Part shown: positions 8,210 to 15,791 of the stretch, one piece after another
How the letters are laid out: the number at the start of each line of letters is the position of its first letter
Position numbering within the stretch: the stretch's first letter is position 1
Assembly (NCBI RefSeq): GCF_022482905.1
Contig: NZ_JAKVOI010000001.1
Span: forward strand, 3,039,958-3,103,957
Length of the DNA stretch: 64,000 nt
Direction: 5' to 3'
Source of the DNA: Clostridium sp.
GTDB lineage: Bacteria > Bacillota > Clostridia > Clostridiales > Clostridiaceae
Made by a program: the position numbers and the translations under genes
Notes under the pieces: model-generated
What the model was told of the DNA's origin: nothing
Databases searched by the model: none
The model's input: the letters and a program-made list of their open reading frames with translations, nothing else

Positions 8210-9172
8210 TCATAATTCAGCTATGATGTTGCCTGTTTCCGTTAAATCATAACCACCTATTCCTAGTAACTCGGATTTGAATTCATCGGAACGTATTATA
8301 TCTATTATTGTTTTGAATGGAGATTTATCTATATCTTCTTTTTTTATGACCAGTTCATATCTTTCTTTTTGAAGAGGTATGAAATCTACATTCTTGACTT
8401 GAAGACTTGTTTTTTCATTGCCTATGGCTAAATCTGCACCGCCTCTTGCCACAGTGCTTGCTACAGCAAGATGAGAAAAGCATTCCCGGTTGTATCCATT
8501 TATGGATTTTCCATCTATATTAAGTAGACGAAGATGTTCATCCAATAAAATTCGGGTGCCGCATCCTTTTTCCCTGTTTATTATAGTTAAGTCAGGCCTT
8601 TTTAAATCATCCCAGCTCTGAATTTTTTTAGGGTTTCCTTTAAGAACATAAAATCCCTGCATTCTACAGGCTAAATGAATTATTACTGTGGGAATACCGG
8701 GAATCAACCTTCTTACAAAAGGAATATTGTATTGTCCGGATTCTCCATCCCATAAATGGGCTGTAGCCACCTGTATTTTACCAAGATAGAGAGCCAATAG
8801 TCCATTGTAGCTTCCTACATATGAACGAAAAGTTCTAATATTTGGGGAGTAAAGTTCTATATATCTTGACAAAATATCGAGAAGTACATCCTGACCGCAT
8901 ATTATAAAATCATTATTGTTATTGACAATATTCTGCTGGGAAAAAATATCTATATATTCCAGACTGTCATTTTTGACGGGATTAAATTGAATGGACTTGG
9001 TATTTTTAGTTTTATTTTTATAATTTTCCACATCCTTTAAGTCTACTCTTATTTTTTTACCGACTTTGTACCCATTTAATTCGCCTCTTTTAATTAATTC
9101 ATAAACTGTATTTTTAGCTATTTTAAGCATTTCAGCTACTTCTTGTGGAGTTAAAGCTGTATTATCTAACAT
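8210..9172 (-). CDS. HTH regulator with molybdate-binding-type sensor domain
   Basis: A 320-residue cytoplasmic protein. Residues 6-52 form an excisionase-type helix-turn-helix (LTPQEVAEMLKIAKNTVYELIKRGEL). From about residue 85 it becomes a periplasmic-binding-protein-like domain of the COG1910/PF12727 type (YVGSYNGLLALYLGKIQVATAHLWD, then REKGCGTRILLDEHL, then HLAVASTVARGGADLAIG). Family members are annotated as molybdate-binding. I infer that it senses molybdate or tungstate and controls the nif operon, which diverges from it across a 461-bp region. The start ATG 9172 follows GAGAGGAGG. There is no signal peptide, so the sensor domain is internal. It could take the place of ModE, which is absent here. 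Confidence 0.85.
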   Translation of the reverse strand: MLDNTALTPQEVAEMLKIAKNTVYELIKRGELNGYKVGKKIRVDLKDVENYKNKTKNTKSIQFNPVKNDSLEYIDIFSQQNIVNNNNDFIICGQDVLLDILSRYIELYSPNIRTFRSYVGSYNGLLALYLGKIQVATAHLWDGESGQYNIPFVRRLIPGIPTVIIHLACRMQGFYVLKGNPKKIQSWDDLKRPDLTIINREKGCGTRILLDEHLRLLNIDGKSINGYNRECFSHLAVASTVARGGADLAIGNEKTSLQVKNVDFIPLQKERYELVIKKEDIDKSPFKTIIDIIRSDEFKSELLGIGGYDLTETGNIIAEL

Positions 9173-9394
9173 AAAAAGTACCTCCTCTCATTTATGAGTG
9201 TGGTAAGAATCAATCATTATTTATAATGATTTTAATACACATTCCATAAAAATACAACTTTATTTAATTGAAGTTATATTTTTTATAATAAAAATAGTAT
9301 CTACATATTATATATGTTATATAAGATTATAAAAAGTTATAAAACGTAATAATTTATGATTTTATCATTGTATAACTAAATATAACTAAACATA

Positions 9395-9450
9395 TTTTAA
9401 CATTCATCCACTGATAGCTGAGAACGATTATCAGTGGATGAATGTTAAAA
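9395..9450. repeat. Perfect 22-bp inverted repeat in the nif divergent region
   Basis: The left arm at 9395-9416 begins TTTTAACATTCATCC. Its exact 22-base complement lies at 9429-9450, with a 12-base spacer. It is 75 bases upstream of the predicted nifH -35 and 222 bases upstream of the regulator start. As RNA it would be a very stable hairpin without a following U tract. As DNA it could be a cruciform or a wide operator. Confidence 0.75.
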
Positions 9451-9524
9451 TAATAATTATCAGGGCTCTATTTAAAATAATAACATTTTCAATAGCATTA
9501 TTTTAATAGATTACTAAAAAAGTG

Positions 9525-9553
9525 TTGTGTTTTTGAATTAAATGTGATATATT
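9525..9553 (+). promoter_or_regulatory. Predicted sigma-A promoter of nifH
   Basis: -35 TTGTGT (9525-9530), a 17-base spacer and -10 TATATT (9548-9553). An extended -10 TGA precedes the -10 box. The predicted start near 9560 leaves a 74-base leader. An alternative is TTGAAT 9533 with TTATAA 9557 (18-base spacer). Confidence 0.5.
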
Positions 9554-9569
9554 GTGTTATAAATTATTA

Positions 9570-10455
<886 letters not shown>

Positions 10456-10494
10456 AATGAGTACAGAATGCGGAAAGGAAAAAATTAAGAAAGA

Positions 10495-10532
10495 GTGTAT
10501 CTCTTAAAAACAAGCCAATTAAAGAGATACAC
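10495..10532 (+). promoter_or_regulatory. Stem-loop between nifH and nifI1
   Basis: A perfect 11-bp stem GTGTATCTCTT (10495-10505) / AAGAGATACAC (10522-10532) with a 16-base loop. It is followed by A residues, not T residues, so it is not a standard terminator. It is the only strong structure in the 149-base nifH-nifI1 gap. A 3' stabiliser or processing site that raises nifH message over the downstream genes is likely. Confidence 0.55.
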
Positions 10533-10604
10533 ACAAAAAATATTAGAATCGACTAAATTCTAATAATGTTTATATTTTAACATAAAAAAGGGGAGTGTTC
10601 AACG

Positions 10605-10931
10605 ATGTTAATGGTAAAAGCTATCATAAGACCGGAGAAGGTTACAACTGTGCTTTCTGAATTATGCGATGCTGGATTTCCAGCAGTTACTAAATTTGAT
10701 GTGGTTGGTAGAGGTAAACAAAGAGGAGTAAAAGTTGGTGAGATTTTTTATGATGAAATTCCAAAACAAATGCTGCTTATAGTAATAAAAGATGAGGATA
10801 AGGATGATATTGTAAAAATTATTACAAAAAACGCCAAAACTGGAAGCAAGGGAGCTTTTGGAGATGGAAAGATATTTATATCTCCTGTAGAAGAGGCATA
10901 CACGATAAGTTCTGGTACAAGCGAATTATAA
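10605..10931 (+). CDS. nifI1: PII-family nitrogenase regulator NifI1
   Basis: A 108-residue PII-like protein (GlnB family) of the NifI1 subgroup found between nifH and nifD in archaea and anaerobic bacteria. The start MLMVKAIIRPEKVTTVLSELCDAGFPAVTKFDVVG is typical, followed by the T-loop region GRGKQRGVKVGEIFYDEIPKQ. The C-terminal signature is TGSKGAFGDGKIFISPVEE. The uridylylated T-loop Tyr of GlnB is not in the usual place. NifI1 with NifI2 forms a complex that inhibits dinitrogenase when nitrogen is plentiful, with 2-oxoglutarate and ATP relieving inhibition. That is known from Methanococcus maripaludis and inferred here. ATG 10605 follows AAGGGGAG. Confidence 0.95.
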   Translation: MLMVKAIIRPEKVTTVLSELCDAGFPAVTKFDVVGRGKQRGVKVGEIFYDEIPKQMLLIVIKDEDKDDIVKIITKNAKTGSKGAFGDGKIFISPVEEAYTISSGTSEL

Positions 10932-10947
10932 TAAGGAGGAATGCAGT

Positions 10948-11340
10948 ATGAAAGAAGTTGTTGCTATCATTAGAATAAATATGGTAGGCAAGACAAAAGA
11001 TGCTCTTGCAGAAGCTGGGTTTCCTTCTATTACATGTAAACCGGTACTTGGACGTGGTAAGAAGAAGGTAGATTTTTCTGTAATAAAAAATTATATATCC
11101 GAAGAAGATACAGCAGTTGAAACTGATGAAAGAGTTATGGAACAGCTATCTGAAGTTCATAGATTGGTTTCAAAGAGGTTGATTGTGATATTGACAAAAG
11201 ATGAAGATGCAAAGAAAGTTGTGGATACCATAATAGCTACAAATAGAACAGGAAATCCTGGAGATGGAAAAATATTTGTATCAAGTGTTACAGATGCTGT
11301 AAGAATAAGAACAGAAGAAACAGGAGACGCAGCTATTTAG
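10948..11340 (+). CDS. nifI2: PII-family nitrogenase regulator NifI2
   Basis: A 130-residue partner of NifI1. It has the PII start MKEVVAIIRINMVGKTKDALAEAGFPSITCKPVLGRGKKK. A longer, less conserved T-loop follows (to about residue 75, ISEEDTAVETDERVMEQL), which is diagnostic of NifI2. The C-terminal PII signature is RTGNPGDGKIFVSSVTDAVRIRTEE. It starts 16 bases after nifI1 behind AAGGAGG and ends 21 bases before nifD. In the best-studied archaeal system the NifI2 T-loop contacts the dinitrogenase. Confidence 0.95.
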   Translation: MKEVVAIIRINMVGKTKDALAEAGFPSITCKPVLGRGKKKVDFSVIKNYISEEDTAVETDERVMEQLSEVHRLVSKRLIVILTKDEDAKKVVDTIIATNRTGNPGDGKIFVSSVTDAVRIRTEETGDAAI

Positions 11341-11361
11341 TTTTTATGAAAGGATGATTTT

Positions 11362-12990
11362 ATGAAAAAGGAATTGAATCAAATAATTGATGAAGTTTTG
11401 GAACCATATCCGGCTAAAACCTATAAAAAAAGAAAACAGCATATTGTTGTGAAGACAGAAGAAACACCTAATCCGGTTATTGCAGCCAATATAAGAACTA
11501 TACCAGGAGTAATTACAGCAAGAGGCTGCTGCTATGCAGGGTGTAAGGGAGTTGTCATGGGACCTATCAAGGACATGGTTCATATAACTCACGGTCCGGT
11601 AGGATGTTCTTTTTATACCTGGGGCGGAAGAAGATTTAAGTCAAAAGCTGAAGAAGGCGGACAAAATTTCAATGAATATGTTTTTGGTACTGACATGCAG
11701 GAGCAAAATATAGTATTTGGCGGAGTTGGAAAACTACAGAAGTCTATAGACGAGGCAGTTGAAATTTTTCATCCAAAAGCCATAGGAATATATGCAACAT
11801 GTCCTGTTGGACTTATTGGTGACGATATACAGGCAGTTGCAGCTGCATCGCAGAAAAAGTATGGTATACCGGTACTTGCTTTCAGCTGTGAAGGTTATAA
11901 AGGAGTAACACAGTCGGCAGGTCATCATATAGCAAACAATACTGTTATGAGTGACATAATTGGAACAGGGAATCATGAACACAAGAAATATTCAGTAAAT
12001 GTGCTGGGCGAATACAATATTGGCGGTGATTCCTGGGAAATTGATAGAATACTTAAAAAAATAGGCTACAATGTTGTAGCAACACTTACCGGTGATGCAA
12101 GCTATGAGCAGATTCAGAATGCACATATGGCAGATGTAAATCTGGTTCAGTGCTACAGATCAATCAACTATATAGCCGGCATGATGGAAACAAAGTATGG
12201 AATTCCATGGATTAAGGCCAATTTTATAGGAGTTCAGGCAACAAGCAATACTCTGAGGGATTTGGCAAAAGTTTTTGACGACCCATATTTGTATAAGAAA
12301 ACAGAAGAAGTTATTGCAGAAGAAGTGGGAGAAATTGATGCCGATATACAATATTATAGAGAAAAGCTCCAGGGAAGAACGGCTTGCCTCTATGTAGGTG
12401 GATTAAGAGCCCAGACTTATCAGGAACTGCTCAAGGATCTTGGAATAAAGACTATTCTTGCAGGTCATGAGTTCGGACACCGTGATGACTATGAAGGAAG
12501 TGATGTTATTCCGACGATAAAAGTAGATGCAGATAGTAAAAATATACCTGAAATAACTGTTCATAAAGATGAAGAAAAATATCGTGTTATATTGCCAAAA
12601 GAAAGGGCAGAAGCTCTTAAGGCAGAAGGTGTACAATTGGACAGGTATAATGGACTTGTAGCAGAAATGGAAGATGACACTATAATGATAGATGATATAA
12701 ATGGACATGAATTGGAGAAATTTATAAGAGAATTGCATCCTGACATGTTTTTGACAGGAATAAAAGAAAAGTATGTTATTGAGAAAATGGGAGTGTTGTC
12801 AAGACAGCTTCATTCCTATGATTATACAGGTCCATATGCAGGATTTAAAGGTGCAGTAATATTTGCAAGAGAGCTTGCAAGAGGAGTTTATACACCGGCA
12901 TGGAAGTATTTGACTCCACCATGGAAAAAGGAACCATTGATAGATGGAGAAGTAGCAGAAGAAGTAGCCGTTTCAGGAGGTGGAAAGTAA
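11362..12990 (+). CDS. nifD: Nitrogenase molybdenum-iron protein alpha chain
   Basis: A 542-residue catalytic alpha subunit that carries FeMo-cofactor. P-cluster ligands by position are Cys56, Cys82 and Cys147. The cofactor ligands are Cys264 (LVQCYRSINYIA) and His484 (QLHSYDYTGPYAGF). The active-site Gln184 and His188 (VTQSAGHHIAN) and the VVMGPIKDM segment are the molybdenum type, not the vanadium or iron-only type. It carries the roughly 50-residue insertion (about 380-430) characteristic of Clostridium pasteurianum-type NifD. An extra Cys61 occurs in YAGCKG. The stop overlaps the nifK start by one base. Confidence 0.98.
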   Translation: MKKELNQIIDEVLEPYPAKTYKKRKQHIVVKTEETPNPVIAANIRTIPGVITARGCCYAGCKGVVMGPIKDMVHITHGPVGCSFYTWGGRRFKSKAEEGGQNFNEYVFGTDMQEQNIVFGGVGKLQKSIDEAVEIFHPKAIGIYATCPVGLIGDDIQAVAAASQKKYGIPVLAFSCEGYKGVTQSAGHHIANNTVMSDIIGTGNHEHKKYSVNVLGEYNIGGDSWEIDRILKKIGYNVVATLTGDASYEQIQNAHMADVNLVQCYRSINYIAGMMETKYGIPWIKANFIGVQATSNTLRDLAKVFDDPYLYKKTEEVIAEEVGEIDADIQYYREKLQGRTACLYVGGLRAQTYQELLKDLGIKTILAGHEFGHRDDYEGSDVIPTIKVDADSKNIPEITVHKDEEKYRVILPKERAEALKAEGVQLDRYNGLVAEMEDDTIMIDDINGHELEKFIRELHPDMFLTGIKEKYVIEKMGVLSRQLHSYDYTGPYAGFKGAVIFARELARGVYTPAWKYLTPPWKKEPLIDGEVAEEVAVSGGGK

Positions 12991-14351
12991 TGTTAGATGC
13001 AACGCCAAAAGAATTAGTAGAAAGAAAGGCTTTAAGAATAAATCCAGCTAAAACCTGTCAGCCGGTTGGAGCTATGTATGCAGCTTTCGGAATTCACAAC
13101 TGTCTGCCGCATAGCCATGGATCGCAGGGATGCTGTTCCTATCACAGGACGGTTCTTTCAAGACATTTTAAAGAGCCGGCAATGGCTTCTTCTAGCTCAT
13201 TTACTGAGGGAGCTTGTGTATTTGGGGGAGGAGCCAATATCAAAACAGCTGTAAAAAATATATTTGCAATGTATAATCCGGATATAATAGCTATACACAC
13301 AACATGCCTTTCTGAAACAATAGGAGATGATTTGCCTACCTATATGAGAGATATGCAAATACCTGAAGGAAAGCTTGTTATTCATACTAATACCCCAAGT
13401 TATGTTGGATCACATATTACTGGATTTTCAAATATGGTAAGAAGTATGGTTGAATATCTTTCAGTTAACAGCGGAAAGAAGAATGGTAAGATCAATATAA
13501 TACCTGGATTTGTAGGACCGGCCGATATGAAAGAAATGAAGAGAATATTCAAGCTTATGGATATCCCATATATAATATTCCCTGATACCAATGGAGTATT
13601 TGATGTCCCAAATACAGGGGATTATAAAATATTTCCTAAAGGCGGAACAAAAATTGAAGATATAGTAGATACGGGAAATTCAGATATAACTATAGCTTTT
13701 GGAAATTTTGCTTCAGAGGATGGAGCCAAGAAGCTGGAAACCAAATGCAAGGTACCTTTTAAAACACTGGAGACTCCTATCGGAATTGATGCCATGGACG
13801 AACTCCTGATGACATTGGTCAAATTAACGGGGAAATCCGTACCTGAAGAGCTGGAGGAAGAAAGAGGGCAGTTGCTTGATTTGATGCTTGATAGTGCCCA
13901 GTATTTCAGTGGTAAAAAGATAGCTATAGCTGGAGATCCGGATGTCGTTATTTCGCTTACTCAATTTGTCATAGCATTGGGTATGATACCAAAGTATGTT
14001 ATAACAGGGACCCCGGGTAAAGCGTTTGAGAAAAAAATCAAGGCAATGATGGATGAGGCCGGTATAGATGGGGTTGTGAAAGCCAATACCGATTTGTTTG
14101 AATTGCACCAGTTGATAAAAAATGAAGGAGTAGACTTGCTTGTTGCAAATACTTATGGGAAGTTCATTGCAAGAGAGGAAGATATACCGTTTGTCAGGTT
14201 TGGATTCCCGATAATGGATAGATATGGACATCAATATACTCCGAAAATCGGATATTCAGGTGCAATAAAGCTGGTTGAATCAATGTGTAATGCTATGCTT
14301 GACAAGGTAGAGAGAGAATGTGCAGAAGAAGACTTTGAAGTAGTAAGGTAG
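12990..14351 (+). CDS. nifK: Nitrogenase molybdenum-iron protein beta chain
   Basis: A 453-residue beta subunit. The start ATG 12990 uses the last base of the nifD stop (TAATG) behind AGGAGGTGG, and a longer upstream frame is ruled out. P-cluster ligands are Cys23 (KTCQPVGAMYA), Cys48 (GSQGCCSYHRT) and Cys106 (HTTCLSETIGDD). The Ser of NTPSYVGSH matches beta-Ser188 of Azotobacter. The protein lacks the N-terminal extension of proteobacterial NifK, as clostridial forms do. The one-base overlap supports equal synthesis of the alpha and beta chains. Confidence 0.98.
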   Translation: MLDATPKELVERKALRINPAKTCQPVGAMYAAFGIHNCLPHSHGSQGCCSYHRTVLSRHFKEPAMASSSSFTEGACVFGGGANIKTAVKNIFAMYNPDIIAIHTTCLSETIGDDLPTYMRDMQIPEGKLVIHTNTPSYVGSHITGFSNMVRSMVEYLSVNSGKKNGKINIIPGFVGPADMKEMKRIFKLMDIPYIIFPDTNGVFDVPNTGDYKIFPKGGTKIEDIVDTGNSDITIAFGNFASEDGAKKLETKCKVPFKTLETPIGIDAMDELLMTLVKLTGKSVPEELEEERGQLLDLMLDSAQYFSGKKIAIAGDPDVVISLTQFVIALGMIPKYVITGTPGKAFEKKIKAMMDEAGIDGVVKANTDLFELHQLIKNEGVDLLVANTYGKFIAREEDIPFVRFGFPIMDRYGHQYTPKIGYSGAIKLVESMCNAMLDKVERECAEEDFEVVR

Positions 14352-14368
14352 AGAAAATCAATTATTTT

Positions 14369-14396
14369 GAATTCAGGATGACTTCATCCTGAATTC
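14369..14396 (+). promoter_or_regulatory. Stem-loop between nifK and nifE
   Basis: GAATTCAGGATGA (14369-14381) and its complement TCATCCTGAATTC (14384-14396) form a near-perfect hairpin 17 bases after nifK. No T tract follows. It separates the structural genes, needed in bulk, from the assembly genes, needed in small amounts, so partial termination or RNA processing is likely. Confidence 0.6.
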
Positions 14397-14426
14397 ACTT
14401 TAAATAAGGCTTTTGGAGGCGAGTTT

Positions 14427-15764
14427 ATGGAAAATAGAAAAGCTGAAATTATAGAAGACAGAAAAGAGTTTGTCTGTTACAATTCCAAAGATAATGAAAA
14501 TAAAATCAAATGTGATCAAAATAGTGTATCTGGTGCAGTAAGCCAGAGAGCCTGTGTGTATTGCGGTGCCAGAGTAGTTCTAAATCCTATAACTGATGCC
14601 TTCCATCTGATTCATGGACCAATAGGATGTGCAGCATATACATGGGATTTAAGAGGCAGCTTGAGCAGCGGTTCTGAATTGTTTAGAAACAGTTTCTCTA
14701 CGGATTTAGGTGAAACGGACGTCATATTTGGAGGAGAAAAAAAGCTGAAGGATTCTCTGGACGAAATTGTAAAAAAGTTCAGTCCCAAGGTTATTTTCAT
14801 ATATGCAACCTGTATAGTTGGTGTTATTGGTGATGATATAGATGCAGTCTGTAAAATGGCCGAAAAAAAATATTCAATAAGAGTTATACCTGTAAAGTCC
14901 CCTGGATTTTCGGGAAACAAGTCAATGGGATATAGGGCTGCCTGTGATGCAATAATAAAACTTATAGGTGATAAGAAGAGCTCAAAAAAAGTAAATGGGA
15001 TCAACTATCTTGGTGATTTTAATCTGGCAGGGGAAGTATGGGTGGTAGAAAATTACTTGAAAAGAATAGGCATTGATATTGTATCCAAGCTAACAGGTGA
15101 TGGAAAATATGATGAGATAATAAAAGCTCCTGAAGCTAAACTGAATATAGTTCAATGTGCGGGCTCCATGGGATATCTGGCAAAGAGAATGGAAGAGTTG
15201 TATGACATTCCATTTATAAAAACAAGTTTTGTCGGATTGGAAGATACAGAGAACTCACTGCTTCAGATTGCAAGTATCATGGGTGATGAGAGTACAGTAC
15301 GAAGAGCAGAAGAACTTATAAAATATGAAGAGGAAAAAATACAGCCTGAACTTGAATATTACAGAGGAAGGTTGAAAGGTAAAAAAGCTGCCATATATGT
15401 AGGGGGTGGTTATAAAGCCATATCTCTTATAAAACAGTTTAGGGATCTCGGAATGGAAACTGTCATGGTTGGAACCCAGACAGGTAAGCCTGAAGACTAT
15501 GAAATAATTGAAAAGATTACAAATGAAGGTACTGTAATACTTGATGATGCAAATCCATATGAACTTGAAAAATTTATGGTTGAAAAAGGTGCGGATATTC
15601 TGGTAGGAGGAGTTAAAGAGAGACCTCTTGCATATAAACTCGGAGTTGCATTTTGTGACCATAATCATGAGAGAAAGCATATACTTGGAGGATTTCAGGG
15701 AGCAGTAAATTTTGCAAAGGAAATAGATTTAACTATAAACAGCCCTGTTTGGCAGTATATATAA
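14427..15764 (+). CDS. nifE: FeMo-cofactor scaffold protein NifE
   Basis: A 445-residue NifD paralogue that with NifN forms the scaffold on which the NifB product is turned into FeMo-cofactor. Conserved Cys residues are Cys43 and Cys46 (RACVYCGARV), Cys68 (GPIGCAAYTWDLRG) and Cys129 (YATCIVGVIGDD). The DLRG and LSSGSELFRNSFSTD strings distinguish NifE from NifD. The Cys in NIVQCAGSMGYLA marks the cofactor-binding region. ATG 14427 follows TTTTGGAGGCGAG. The partner nifN is fused to nifB in the next gene, 27 bases on. Confidence 0.97.
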   Translation: MENRKAEIIEDRKEFVCYNSKDNENKIKCDQNSVSGAVSQRACVYCGARVVLNPITDAFHLIHGPIGCAAYTWDLRGSLSSGSELFRNSFSTDLGETDVIFGGEKKLKDSLDEIVKKFSPKVIFIYATCIVGVIGDDIDAVCKMAEKKYSIRVIPVKSPGFSGNKSMGYRAACDAIIKLIGDKKSSKKVNGINYLGDFNLAGEVWVVENYLKRIGIDIVSKLTGDGKYDEIIKAPEAKLNIVQCAGSMGYLAKRMEELYDIPFIKTSFVGLEDTENSLLQIASIMGDESTVRRAEELIKYEEEKIQPELEYYRGRLKGKKAAIYVGGGYKAISLIKQFRDLGMETVMVGTQTGKPEDYEIIEKITNEGTVILDDANPYELEKFMVEKGADILVGGVKERPLAYKLGVAFCDHNHERKHILGGFQGAVNFAKEIDLTINSPVWQYI

Positions 15765-15791
15765 AATAAATTTTTGAGGAGATGATTGGGA

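Noticed and set aside
12900-12989. A start for nifK upstream, inside nifD, which would add 30 residues
   Set aside because: The extra residues are not NifK-like, and ATG 12990 has AGGAGGTGG at good spacing and matches the clostridial NifK N-terminus.
11362-14351. Possibility of a vanadium or iron-only nitrogenase
   Set aside because: NifD keeps the Mo-type active-site residues and clostridial insertion, and there is no delta subunit (anfG/vnfG) between the D and K genes.
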